DNA of 50,000 nt from Glandiceps talaboti (lineage: Eukaryota; Hemichordata; Enteropneusta; Spengelidae), in NCBI RefSeq assembly GCF_964340395.1, contig NC_135557.1:9147960-9197959 (forward strand). The letters run 5' to 3'. Below the pieces are notes generated by a model. It ran no database searches. It was not told where the DNA came from and was given only the letters and a program-made list of their open reading frames with translations. The translations under genes were made by a program, and so were the position numbers. The stretch's first letter is position 1, and the number at the start of each line of letters is the position of its first letter. This document shows positions 1 to 11,103 of the stretch, one piece after another.

Positions 1-515
1 GAGGATTACAGTTTCCCTTCAACAAGAAATGAACCACTCTGTTTACTTTTCTGGGGGGGGGGGCATGGCTTAACATCGTGTTTATTGGTTCGAATCCCCC
101 AGAGACAGCGTATTATTCTTTGACAAATTCATGAATCTGCATGAATTCTACATACACGATGAGCAGGCTGTATTACTCAGGTGACAAGAAGAGTGCTAAT
201 GTGAGGATTCTACATCACTCTGTCAAGTAGTCCCAAGCTAAGTTTGTGTACCCTTTCTACAAAAACCTACCTAGGGTCTACATGTATCAGTCAACATAAA
301 AAGAAAACCAATAGCAATAATTTTCAGCACATCGTTCAATGATATATCAGTCATGAAAAGGGTCCATAAACATTAGTAAGCAAGTGATCCCACATTGCAG
401 CAACCGCATTGATAGTTTAAAGGCACTGGTGGTTTCTTACTACTAAAACTACCACCACCATCACCCCCACAGTGAATGTGTGTGCAGGCACTGCATTAAT
501 CACTACCTGTGTTTG
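1..515 (+). repeat. Dispersed repeat copy A (inverted partner near 36535-37030)
   Basis: This segment matches the reverse complement of about 36535-37030 over most of its length. Shared landmarks are the stretch reading 'gaaccactctgtt', a G-run, 'cgaatcccccggagacag'-like sequence, 'tattattctttgac' and 'aggcactgcattaa'. It holds the string GGTTCGAATCC at 90-100, which fits the B-box of RNA polymerase III promoters, so a tRNA-derived (SINE-like) origin is possible. No convincing A-box or cloverleaf was found. The copy may begin to the left of the window. Confidence 0.7.
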
Positions 516-1322
516 AATATTATTGGTTGAGCAGATGACCGGAACTCCCTAACTTGCTCATATCACAACTAACACCTGATTTTCTATACCACGTTGGCAA
601 GGGTAGGATATGTTCCGGCATTGGGATTTTAAACCAATGGCAGTGTTGGGATGCCAAATTTCCCTAAATATAAATACAGATAATATAATGAATCAAAATT
701 AAATGTAACCATCCCCTAATTGCATTTTTAGTTCAGCTGTCAGCGAAACCTGAGTCAATAGTGTTTATTCTCCATCGTTGTCTATTTTCTCTTACCTGTT
801 GTCTGTCCTTTGTCAACTTTTTATATCTTCTCTGAAACCATTTATATCTTCTCTGAGACTGGATGTCGGATTGCTTTGAGATTGGGTGTGCATGTCCCGG
901 AGGGGGGATTGAGTTCTGTTTATTGCAAGTCGATGTGAGCCCTGTTTTAGTTAGTGAAATTTTCGTCAAAAAAACCATATTTTTGAACTCTCCTCTGAAA
1001 TGTGGTTGGATTGCTGTGATATCTGGTGTTTATGTGCCTATGGAGGGGGTTGGGCTCTATTAAGATTTGTTCATGCAAGTTTATATGAGTCATCTTAAAC
1101 AAAAGGCTACTGTCACAATGCCACGACTTGGTATTTACTTTGACAAAAAAAATGCCCTGCTTGATATACCGTTTGGAGGCGAAAAAACAAAGATCAAACC
1201 CCGCAATATTGAAGTTCCGTCTACATTAAAATAGGCCTCTACCTATAGTTATCCACAGACGATCCTTTCGTGGTCTCATCTAAAAACTCACGCTTGGGAG
1301 AATGAATTAACCGACGATGCGG
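516..1322. other. Intergenic or intronic stretch, no gene recognised
   Basis: Only short open frames are present, on both strands, with no recognisable domain or paired splice signals. It lies between the dispersed repeat and the reverse-transcriptase fossil. It may belong to an upstream intron of the C-type lectin gene. Confidence 0.4.
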
Positions 1323-1892
1323 ATGAAGACTTTCTATTCCCATGGTCTCAACCTAACTGACAATATATTTACCTTTAAGTTATGAATGAATTACAAGTCA
1401 GCTACAAACAATGACACTAAACCTAAACCTGATAAACTCGTTTCATCAGAACTTGCACAAGGTAAAATTACTTATTATTGGATGGAAAAATCTCACTGTG
1501 TACACGCCTATGGGGCCGTCCCTAAAAAAGCACTTGACGAACCTAGACATATTACTGAGATATGCCTAGCAACAATACCACGCGCATAGCAACAGCCGAC
1601 TACAACTGTGCCACAGCGCCATTGTGGCATTTTATATTAGCTGGTCTAATAAAGGTAATTTGACTGATATAAACTTATTACCTTTCTTGGCATGAAACTT
1701 GACTATATTGCTATGGAAGTTAGACTTCCACAAGATAAGTTAATTAGTTTTATATCAGAGCTACATGCTGCATCTTCCAAACACAAACTTTCTAAACGAC
1801 AAGTGCAGTCATCATCATATTGTTCTAACAAGATGCAAGACAGAAACGAAAAGTTTGCATTGTGTTCCACAAAAAGTCCTAAATGCATTTAA
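1323..1892 (+). pseudogene. Reverse-transcriptase fossil, DIRS/Ngaro-like retroelement
   Basis: A single reading frame carries two conserved blocks of the reverse transcriptase seen in DIRS-like and related LTR-type elements. The first block (about 1323-1589) includes the segments NYKSATNNDTKP, DKLVSSELAQGKI and GAVPKK, which resemble the N-terminal fingers region. The second (about 1680-1892) reads FLGMKLDYIAMEVRLPQDK followed by KLSKRQVQS, which resembles the region just after the catalytic palm. The part between them that should carry the YxDD active site is missing, and there are in-frame stops (for example at 1383-1385). It is therefore a dead, internally deleted copy. DIRS/Ngaro is preferred over Ty3 because of the MEVRLPQDK block; this is recognition from memory. 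Confidence 0.65.
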
Positions 1893-2008
1893 AAGATTAT
1901 TAAAGACATGCCTATCGACATCAATTAAATAAAAGAATCAATTGTATAATGACGTGTTTTACTTTGATGAAACTCTCAACTGATTCAAAATATGTCTATA
2001 CCTTATAG

Positions 2009-2247
2009 TTGAAGCTGCGACCTGTAAGGATGGCTGGGAAAAATATGGTAAATCTTGCTACTATATCGGCATGGAACTAGTTAGTTGGGAGAAAGCTCGA
2101 CAGACATGCGTAGACTTTGGTGGTAACCTGGCGACTGATAAAGACGCAAACACGCATAATTTTATCAAAGGCATGGTAGAAGGTATAAACTTTAACGACT
2201 GCAACCCAATCTGGGATTGCAACATTTGGTTTGGATTACTGTATTCG
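2009..2247 (+). CDS. C-type lectin exon, N-terminal half of the domain
   Basis: The exon encodes the first half of the lectin fold from TCKDGW to WFGLLYS. It begins with two bases completing a split codon, so an upstream exon must end in phase 1. The donor GTATGT follows directly at 2248. Confidence 0.85.
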
Positions 2248-3819
2248 GTATGTATATTGATTAATATCACGTTAACGTTGTTCCTGACAACCGATCAATG
2301 TAACTTAGGTTAAGTGTGAATGTGGGTGTATATGTGAAAATAAGAAACGGGGTTACAGTCACATCTTCACGTCATTACCACAAACGAAACCATGGTATTA
2401 TACAGTCAGGTGATGACCTACTATATATCTCGCTTTGATATCCTATTAGGAATGAGTAATGTATTCGAAGCGTACAACTCGGTGCTCACGTGCCTCGCTC
2501 GAAGTATGTCATTTCCTTAATCTCGCATTCTTAAACATAGTATTGGGTTTACACATGTATCTCATTCTATATGTTAGGGTTTAGTATTGTATTGTTTTAT
2601 AAGTGTTCTATACACGATACCATACTATTTTTAGTCTATGATTTACAGTCCTGTTTATGTTGTATCATACTCTACTACACTGCTGCTACCCTGAAGCTCG
2701 AAGCCACTACTATATAAACACATACTGCTCATGTTTACTCTACTCGGAGACCGCTATAGCCAAATTTATGTAGTGCTCTCAACTCTACCCTACCATACTA
2801 TCTTACTCTGATCTTATGTGCCCTACTCTACAATACTTTACTTCAGACAACTCTACTCAACTCTACTTTACTTTACTCTACTTTACTTTACTTTATTTTA
2901 CTGTACTGTACTGTACTGTACTGCATTGTACTGTACTGTATTGTACTGTACTGTACTCTAGTCTACTCTACTCTACTCCACCCCATTCTACTCTACTTTA
3001 CTTTACTTTACTCTACCCTACTCTATTTAATCTACTGTATTCTATTCTATCCAATTCCACTCTACTTTACTTTACGCTACTCTACTCTCTTCTACTCTAC
3101 TTTAATCTACCGTACGCTACTCTACCCTACTCTACTCTACTCCACTATACTTTACTTTACTGTACTTTACTCAACTCTACCCCATTCCACTCTGCTTTAC
3201 TCTACTCTAATCCGTTGTACCCTACTCAACTCTACTCAACTCTACCCTATTCCACTCTGCTCTACTCTACTCTACTCTACTCTATGCTACGCTACTGTTC
3301 TCTACCCTACTCTACTCAACTTTACTTTTCTTTACCCTACTCCACTTTACTGTACTCTACTCAACTCTACCCCATTCACCTCTTCTCTACTCTTCTATTC
3401 TCTACTCTACTCTACCCTACCCCCTTTACCTTACTTTACTTTACTGTACTTTACTTCACTGTACTCTACTCAACTCTACTATACTCTACCTCATTCCTTT
3501 CTTCTTTAATCTGCTTTTCTTTACTCTACTATACTCTACTGTTTTGAACCATTTTGAACAAGCTGTGCAACAGTACACCATCTTAAATCAAATTTATTAT
3601 TTAATTGTGATATTTTGTATGTTATATTAGCCATCTGCTGGTTATAAGTGGGTTGATGGTACATCTTTGAATAGTGGTTTTACCGTATGGAATACTGGAG
3701 AACCTAATGGCGACTCATCTTCTAGCTGGTGTATAGAATACGGATATTCCGGTACATGGAATGATCATGGTTGTGCAAATAGCAGAAGATATATCTGTGA
3801 GGAAATAGTGTCCAATTAA
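2009..3819 (+). CDS. C-type lectin domain protein (last two exons, 5' end missing)
   Basis: Two exons, 2009-2247 and 3631-3819, join in phase 0 across an intron with donor GTATGT and acceptor TTATATTAG. The first exon starts after CCTTATAG in phase 1. The joined product is one long-form carbohydrate-recognition domain. It opens with TCKDGWEKYGKSCYY, continues with the WFGL core block (WIGL in the family) and a GEPNG loop, then WND, and ends in HGC...YICEE and a stop. In this family EPN favours mannose-type ligands and WND supplies calcium ligands, so calcium-dependent mannose/GlcNAc binding is inferred. An additional cysteine pair (DCNPIWDC) precedes WFGL. A signal-peptide exon was not found. 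The protein is probably secreted and may be immune or mucus related. An AATAAA lies at 3919-3924, about 100 bp after the stop. Confidence 0.85.
2776..3545 (+). repeat. TCTAC/TTTAC pentanucleotide array in the lectin intron
   Basis: About 770 bp of degenerate (C/T)TAC(T/C) pentamers fill most of the 1.38-kb lectin intron, with sub-blocks of ACTGT and CTCTA. The long + strand open frame over it (rich in Leu, Tyr, Ser and Thr) is a by-product of stop-free repeats and not a gene. Confidence 0.95.
3631..3819 (+). CDS. C-type lectin terminal exon (EPN and WND motifs)
   Basis: The exon carries the calcium-binding half of the domain. It contains KWVDGT, GEPNG, WCIEYG, the WND motif, HGC and YICEE, then a TAA stop. 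Spacing of EPN and WND is as expected for a sugar-binding C-type lectin. Confidence 0.88.
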   Translation, partial: PSAGYKWVDGTSLNSGFTVWNTGEPNGDSSSSWCIEYGYSGTWNDHGCANSRRYICEEIVSN

Positions 3820-4746
3820 TCCAATATAAACCCACTTGGTATGTTATAGTTTACGACCTTTTTTCCAACTTTTGTTTGGCTCAAAGGTAAAGTGGTGAAA
3901 TGTTTGCATATGACATTAAATAAATATATTATACGACATTAAACGTTGCCCTTCAAGCAGTGTTAAAACAATTAGCTAATAAAAACACATCTGAAATTTA
4001 TGTAAAGAAAGCATGCAATAGATTAAGCCTTCAAGAAACATTCTGTTTAGCTTCATACTTATTTATATGCCAGACGTTGATGTGAACTGTCATGTATATG
4101 TCAGTCTGGGTACTCATCATCAATAAATATAAAGTGCCAATAATTTCATTATAATCATTACTTATATTGTTTCAGGTATAAATATGGACAAGACGTACGC
4201 TGGACACATTCGACACCATTTTTGCTTGCTGTTAATGGGACAATTTACTAATATTCTAATATTAATAACAGTTTTGTGAAATGCATGTTTTATAAACTTA
4301 AGTTTGCTGTTGCCTTAACATGGCTGTGAAAATTGACAAGGGTACTTCGCTCTGGATCAATAGTCTTTTTTTTTTTTTCAAATTGTTTAAAATTCAATTA
4401 CAAGATCCTTCTTATCTCTGTGTTGTAGATTATGCTGCTTATAAACCTACCTTGTATGCTAGTTAGCAAATAAATTTATCATACATCATGATATTATGTG
4501 TGTGTGTGGTTTAATTACTTCCATCAACTGGAAGTTGAATGATGGACACATTTTATGACTTCAACCCATGTTTATCTGTCTGTTTGTTAGCAGGATGTTT
4601 AAAACTTTATGGATGCACATTTTGCATACACTGCCTATGTGAAAAGAAGGAACCGACTTTATTTTGGATAATTTTACTGTTTACTATGGCAACCAAAATG
4701 TGAAGAATTGGAAAATTGAGGAAAAGTGACAAATGTTTATAAATAA
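3820..4746. other. 3' flank of the lectin gene, no further gene seen
   Basis: AT-rich sequence holding the likely polyadenylation signal at 3919-3924 and a T-run near 4366. No coding signal was recognised. Confidence 0.4.
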
Positions 4747-4826
4747 TGTATGTATGTATGTATGTATGCATGTATGTATGTATGTATGTATGTATGTATG
4801 TATGTATGTATGTATGTATGCATGCG

Positions 4827-4863
<37 letters not shown>
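4747..4863 (+). repeat. (GTAT)n followed by (GTCT)n microsatellite
   Basis: About 80 bp of GTAT units switch to about 35 bp of GTCT units. Open frames over it on both strands are repeat artefacts. Confidence 0.97.
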
Positions 4864-5305
4864 TTTCGTGGAACATCTTCGTCCTACCAAACAAAAAAAT
4901 ATGAACATTCATGTAACTGTGCACTTCATTACTAACAGTCACAGCATATCAGATATGTCGGTTTCAGAGGTTTGTAAGATTTTTGAAATGAAGATAAATT
5001 GAGGTTGAAGAAAGAAGAAATTATTATTCATATCGAAATTTTACAACCTAATGAGATTAATAGATTTTAACAGCATACCCTAACATCTAACTATGTTTAT
5101 TTTATCTCTCTGGACAAGTTTTGCGGTTCTGTTTAGTGCATGTGATTTTTATTATCTATATTTTCTTTACGTACATTTCTTGTTCTGTTTTATAACACAT
5201 AAATATTTGTCAGGTTGTAATCTACTTATATCTTGCCTTGTATCCTTTCAAAAATAATATTCATTCAAAACGTCAGGATTTTATTTTAATTATTGTATTT
5301 GCTCT

Positions 5306-5332
5306 CATACATACATACATACATACATACAT

Positions 5333-5368
<36 letters not shown>

Positions 5369-5507
5369 TCACTCACTCACTCACTCACTCACTCACACAC
5401 ACACACACATACATACATACATACATACATACATACATACATACATACATACATACATACATTCATACATTCATACATACATACATACATACATACATAC
5501 ATACATG
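5306..5507 (+). repeat. Compound (CATA)n-(CA)n-(CACT)n-(CA)n-(CATA)n microsatellite
   Basis: The order of blocks is nearly mirror-symmetric: CATA, CA, CACT, CA, CATA. Open frames over it are artefacts. Confidence 0.97.
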
Positions 5508-6499
5508 TGGTTCGTTTAGTTGTATGTTTTTTTAGGAATATATACATAAATTATCCTATGTCAGAACGGATGAATTCCAGAATGGGGTCACTGGATGGTT
5601 TTCAGTTTTCATTTCCATGTTTTGGTAACACAAAGCTAGCTACATTAACATTACAGATCGGGCATTAAAATACCCATATACATACAGTTGTGAACTTGGA
5701 AATGAATAGTAAATTTCGATAAATCGTGTTCAATGATGTCAAGTGTACACTCAGTATGTGAATTAGCCGTTGCCTAGTTACCTGGATCATAGTATACAAC
5801 AGCAAATACAACGACAGTGTTTTATCAGTGACGTCATGGTAAAAAAAATCAAACAATATCATCAAAAGTGCTAGCTATATATCTAACATTTAAGAAACGT
5901 GACTCTAGTAGAATATGTGTATACCACTACGGTATTTTCCATGTTTCGAAATGTTGGTCTTTGATTTCTGAAACGATTAAAACCAAGCAGTATTGTAAAC
6001 AAATCTTTTGACACACATGATTCTAAACAAATTACATCAAACTGTTGAAAACGCGACGTGCAATCTAAATCACAACGTTTTGCTACCAAACCATGAATAT
6101 ACCAGAAGTTACAGTGGAATTGGAAATCGTTCCTTTCTGTTGAACATTGTTCGTTAGAGTTCTGTACGTTAGAAATGTTCTTTACCGCTTTATTACCTCT
6201 GTTTTATTGGCATCGGCCTCGATTCCCTGCCATCTAAATGTCGAATATCATCACAGACGCTATCATAAACAAATACGGCACCCAATATCCGTTTTTCCTG
6301 GCCTCGTGCCACTTCTCGATGTCGTCCAAGTTTACGTCTGACACCCTTTCCTGTACTCGTGAAATATTCTGTTATGTTGACGTTCTTAACCGTTTCAATT
6401 CTTTGCCACTTGAAACACGCTGACAACGAACAAACATAACGATAATTGGTTGAGGACGAGAGGGTTCATTTGTATGCCGATGTACATGATTGAATGAAT
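5508..6499. other. Intergenic stretch, no gene recognised
   Basis: Several frames of 60-80 codons exist on both strands around 5665-6426, but none shows a known motif, a splice-consistent partner or biased composition. Confidence 0.4.
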
Positions 6500-7310
6500 G
6501 TTGTATAGACAGGTACTCACACCTTGTCTAGATGGGTACCCATACATTGTCTAAATGGGTACACATACATTATATAGATCGGTGCACATACACTGTATAT
6601 AGATAGGTACACACATTGCATAGATAGGTATACAATGTATGTACACATTGTACAGATAAGTATACATACATCGAATAGGTAGGTACCCATACATTGTCTA
6701 GATGAGTACACATACATTGTGTAAATAATTAGGTACACATACACTGTATATAGATACGTACACATACATTGTATATATATAGGTATAGATACACATTAGA
6801 TAGGTATACATACACATTGTATAGATAGGTATACATACATCGAATAGGTGGTACACATGCATTGTATAGATGAGTACACATACACTGTATAGATAGGTAC
6901 ACATATATTGAATAGATAGGTATACACATTGTATATATATGTACACATACACTGTATAGACAGGAACACATACACTGTATAGATAGGTATAGATACACAT
7001 TGTATAGATAGGTACACATACATCGAATAGGTAGGGATGCATAAATTGTATAGATTGGTACACCTACACTGCATAGATAGGTACACATGCACTGTATAGA
7101 TGGGTGCACATACACTGTATAGATATGTATAGATACACACTGTATAGATAAGTATACATACATCCAATAGGTAGGTATATATACACATTGCATATATACG
7201 TACCCTGCACATTGTATAGATATAGGTATACATAGATCGCATAGGGAGGTGTACCTACATTGTATACATAGGTACAATACATTATATAGTTAAGTATACA
7301 TACATTTCCA
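6500..7310 (+). repeat. Degenerate minisatellite with GTACACATACA-TGTATAGATAG units
   Basis: About 0.8 kb of imperfect units of roughly 25-32 bp. Each combines 'gta(c/t)acatacat' with 'tgtatagatag(g)'. A variant unit, 'catcgaataggtag', recurs at roughly 170-180 bp spacing (near 6670, 6838, 7021, 7161), hinting at a higher-order period. Overlapping minus-strand frames rich in Tyr, Cys and Ile are artefacts of the array. Confidence 0.9.
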
Positions 7311-7798
7311 GCTCTTCAAGACAGATAGACATAATTTGACAAAGGTATGTACAAACAGAAGGTCAGCTATATCAGTTTCATTTCCTCCGCGCTGTATTCC
7401 AGCCTTAGTTTCCTTCACAACATCCTCATGTTCTCACATTTCCTCATTGTCATTTTCTCCATTTAACTTAGATTTTTTGGGGGAAAGTGTTTCGCAAACA
7501 ATTAGGAACTATATGTATTTCAGGTAAAACGATTTTAAAAATTATATACATTATAGTTAAACATATTTTCTAAAGCAATACTTGATTTGCTTGCTAAAAA
7601 AAGACACTTGAATTTCAAATTGTTCATAGTCTCTATTGGGATCTATAAAAATATGAACAAAACTCTAGAGATTGTAAGGGGAAGCCTCTAAGACCCCCTC
7701 CCCCAGGAAGTGGACATATCAGTATCAAGGAAACCTTCCAGAGAGTCTGAGAGGTCCTTTTTAGTGTCCCCCCCCAAAAAAAAAATAAAATAAAAAAC

Positions 7799-7799
7799 C

Positions 7800-7849
<50 letters not shown>

Positions 7850-7851
7850 CT
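7799..7851 (+). repeat. (CAA)n trinucleotide repeat
   Basis: About 17 uninterrupted CAA units follow an A-rich run. The poly-Cys frame on the other strand is an artefact. Confidence 0.97.
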
Positions 7852-7954
7852 GTCATATAAATATGATACATTGGTGACCGTGAGGGTCATTCTGTTTTAG
7901 GGTTTACACGGAGGTGGTGTGGACACACTCATACAAAATGAAGGGGAAAAATAG

Positions 7955-8527
7955 TAGAACGGAACATCGTTAGGGCGGCATTAAGGAAGTGTGGTTACCC
8001 AGAATGGGCCTTAAAATAAGTTGAACTGGCGGGAAAGAGACAAGTGAAGAGTGAAGATGATATGAACGATGTACAAGATCAATAAAAGAAACAACAAAGA
8101 CTATATGTGGTTCTCCCATACATAAAGGGGGTCACAGAAAGACTACATAGAACTTTCGAAAAGCATAACATTAATCTGTACTCCAAAGCTGGGTTTACAG
8201 TGCGCAGTGCCGCCGTCAGGCATTAAAGACCCACTTGAGAAAGAAGAACGATATGGCGTAGTCTATGAGTGTGGCTGTGGGGACTATGTGGGTGAAATAT
8301 GTAGGAGTAAGTGGCAGATCATTGAGGGAAAGAATAGAAGAACATACAAAATCGCTCACAAAAAGAGACAGAAATCGGCTCCAAGTGAACATCAAGAAAA
8401 TATGGGATACACCATTAGTAGGGTCCACTCATTGACAAGGTATACATGTTTGATAGAGAAACAAAAGATCAATGCAGAAAAGATAGGGAGTGAGTCAGAC
8501 GTTGAAATTGACGGTTTTAGAATTTAA
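7955..8527 (+). pseudogene. Penelope-like element fossil with GIY-YIG nuclease end
   Basis: Conceptual translation gives the C-terminal part of a Penelope-type polyprotein in two frames. A block from about 7955 reads ERNIVRAALRKCGYPEWAL. From 8107 it reads VVLPYIKGVTERLHRTFEKH, the linker after the reverse transcriptase. A frameshift near 8200 leads to GIKDPLEKEERYGVVYECG and GDYVGE, which matches the GIY-YIG endonuclease start, then SAPSEHQENMGYTI. In the family this nuclease nicks target DNA. Stops at about 8010 and 8093 and the frameshift show that the copy is dead. The reverse transcriptase itself is absent. Confidence 0.75.
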
Positions 8528-10164
8528 ATGTTCGTATTTGGTTACCCTTTTAGGTCATCATGAAATATTTAAGTTGATATGTGTGGACTTTCTGTTAGCA
8601 AAAGTACAATATCATTGCCTTTATATTTGTATAACTAGAATGAGACTATATTAGTTCTATATTGTAACCCTTGGCTAAATCTCTTATTCATCGTAAACTC
8701 AATCACAGCACACTGATTATTTTTCTCAGAAAAGTTAAATCGTTTCAAGCTTAATATCAAAAGACGATTACAGTTTCATAACTCTAAAAAGTTGCGGATA
8801 CATACACATTCACATCGCATCGTAATACATGAGACTTTCTATACCATATTGACGACGACAAAACCTCGCGACAGCTTGTGATGTCACTACCCGCCATTTT
8901 TTGAAAATACATGTTCTCATCGTCGCGCGATGTACGATGTCAAACTATCAACGAAAGTGTTTTCATAGTGAAACTGAACATAAATCTAATAATCTCACAA
9001 AACGTCACCATTTTATGAAAAGATATATGAAGCTGTTATACGTTTTTGAAGAATGCTAGTCGAACGTCAACAGCATCATGTTTGGTATGTAATTCACATT
9101 ACCATATTGTATCCAGATATCAATGTATAGCGTCAGCTAGCTGTGATCAGTTCACACTTCATTTCATGGCTTTATATTAAATAGTCGAGCATTAATTGAG
9201 TATTTAACGGCCACCTCTGAGATAACTTCTAAGCAGTAAATAATCGTTATAGTTTGTCGCTTGTTGAGGAATGGTGTGATTCAAAATTTGGAGTCGCCAG
9301 TTTGGATAAATTACCGTAAGTCTGAGTCGCCAGTCAATAAATCAATACGCCATTTGACCATCTGAGATAGCGCCCTCCTCTTCGAGAATGCGAAAATTAT
9401 ATAAACACGATTGCGAAGCATAAAGTAAATATAGTATCGTGTATAAAATAATAAACAATATAATACCAAATCCCATTATATTGAATGAGATACATGTGTA
9501 AATACAAATATTGCTATCAGTGTTTTTTAAGAACAAGAGGGAATGATATACGAGTCACATGAGCACCGAGTTGTGTATCTTAGTAATACTGTGGCTCATT
9601 TTGTGATGATGACGCGATGGTATGCCTATATATGCCTGCACATTAATCGGTTGTCAGCAGCAACGTTAACGTGATATTAATCAAGATACATACCGAATAG
9701 ATTTATCCAAACCAAATTTGACAATCCCAGATTGGAACACATCCGGCGGTGTTCATATTTGTTACTATGCTTTTGATAAACTCATGGGTGTTAATGTCTT
9801 TATCAGTCGCAAGGTCAGCTCCAAAGCCTAGGCATGTTATCTAACTGTCTCCCAATTAACCCCTTCCATGCCAATATAGTAACAGGGCTTACCATAATCT
9901 TTCCCGTCATTAGGACAAATCATTGCACAGTTAATTAATTAATTTCTTTGCTGTACAAATAGGAAGGTCCTTAATAATCTTTTTAATGTATTTTGAACAT
10001 TTTTGTTGTGCACAATGCAAACTGTTCGCTTCGAAAACCTTAAAAAGGCGATCCACCGACAAATCTTAATTTTTTTCCAATCTGTAATACCTTTAATATA
10101 TATTTATTGCAACATAATTAGATGGTTCGCCAATATAACAAAACACCTCGCGATCACACTGAAG

Positions 10165-10167
<3 letters not shown>
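8528..10167. other. Intergenic stretch, no gene recognised
   Basis: No coding segment was recognised. A short direct repeat 'gagtcgccagt' occurs at about 9290 and 9323. The rest is AT-rich without obvious structure. Confidence 0.4.

Positions 10168-10228
<61 letters not shown>
10168..10228. repeat. (TA)n microsatellite, left of the foldback
   Basis: About 28 TA units. It flanks the foldback at 10287-10410, which has a second (TA)n on its other side. Confidence 0.97.
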
Positions 10229-10231
<3 letters not shown>

Positions 10232-10286
10232 AATTGTATCAAACTCGTAGAATAGAGTGCTCGATGCTTGGGTAAGCAGGGCGGGA

Positions 10287-10410
10287 ATAATTAAAGTAGG
10301 TTGGTTGGAACTTGAGGTGCTTAGTTGTAACTAAGCACCTCAAGTTCCAACTTAGTTACAACTAAGTTACAACTAAGCACCTCAAGTTCCAACCAACCTA
10401 CTTTAATTAT
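10287..10410. repeat. Foldback: 46-bp perfect inverted repeat with nested palindrome
   Basis: The arm at 10287-10332 is the exact reverse complement of 10365-10410 with a 32-bp loop. The segment 10308-10350 is itself close to palindromic (two 20-bp halves), so three related arms can pair in alternative ways. It lies between two TA microsatellites. Confidence 0.9.
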
Positions 10411-10416
10411 ATATAT

Positions 10417-10495
<79 letters not shown>

Positions 10496-10571
10496 AACAT
10501 ATACATACATACATACATACATACATACATACATACATACATACATACATACATACATACATACACACACA

Positions 10572-10607
<36 letters not shown>
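10407..10607 (+). repeat. (TA)n-(CATA)n-(CA)n compound microsatellite
   Basis: TA units to about 10495, then CATA units to about 10563, then CA units. Frames over it on both strands are artefacts. Confidence 0.97.
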
Positions 10608-10608
<1 letters not shown>

Positions 10609-11049
10609 CTATTTCGTTGTTAACAGGCCATTAAAACAAATGCAAATAACCTTTTGTTGTCCAGATTATTTTGAAGAAAAGTTGATATAATCTCAGATGC
10701 AATAGAGGCTAAGAAGGGCAGCAATATATAGAGTGTCACTGTGGTATGGAAGTTATTAAAAGTGTTGTGGTTATTTGTTAATGGACTGACTCGGAAGACA
10801 ATTCAGGTAATATACCAACTTTATTATGCGATATAAGTTCTATACCAGACTGAAAGTTAAAATACCAAAGTCTTATTATATCCCAAGAAAATGTCTGTGT
10901 CTGTCTGGCTGCCTGTCTGCCTCTGCCTGTTTGTGATACTATTAACTTTGAAGCAAATAACATATATAGTATCCATACACTACCTATCCTATGGACATAA
11001 TGAATACACAATCTTACCAATACCAAAGTCTTATGATATCCCGAGATGA

Positions 11050-11102
<53 letters not shown>

Positions 11103-11103
11103 G
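11050..11103 (+). repeat. (GTCT)n microsatellite
   Basis: About 13 GTCT units. A related but interrupted 'tgtctgtgtctgtctggctgcctgtctgcc' tract lies near 10890-10920. Both are preceded by similar sequence ('accaaagtcttat.atatccc.ag'), so this is a local duplication. Confidence 0.95.

Noticed and set aside
40-110. tRNA-like segment with a perfect B-box
   Set aside because: No A-box at proper distance and no cloverleaf; kept only as a hint of SINE origin.
2816-3547. Open frame of 243 codons on the + strand
   Set aside because: It tracks the TCTAC pentanucleotide array in the lectin intron.
6517-7282. Several minus-strand frames up to 182 codons rich in Tyr and Cys
   Set aside because: They overlap in all frames over a minisatellite and have no start, splice or domain support.
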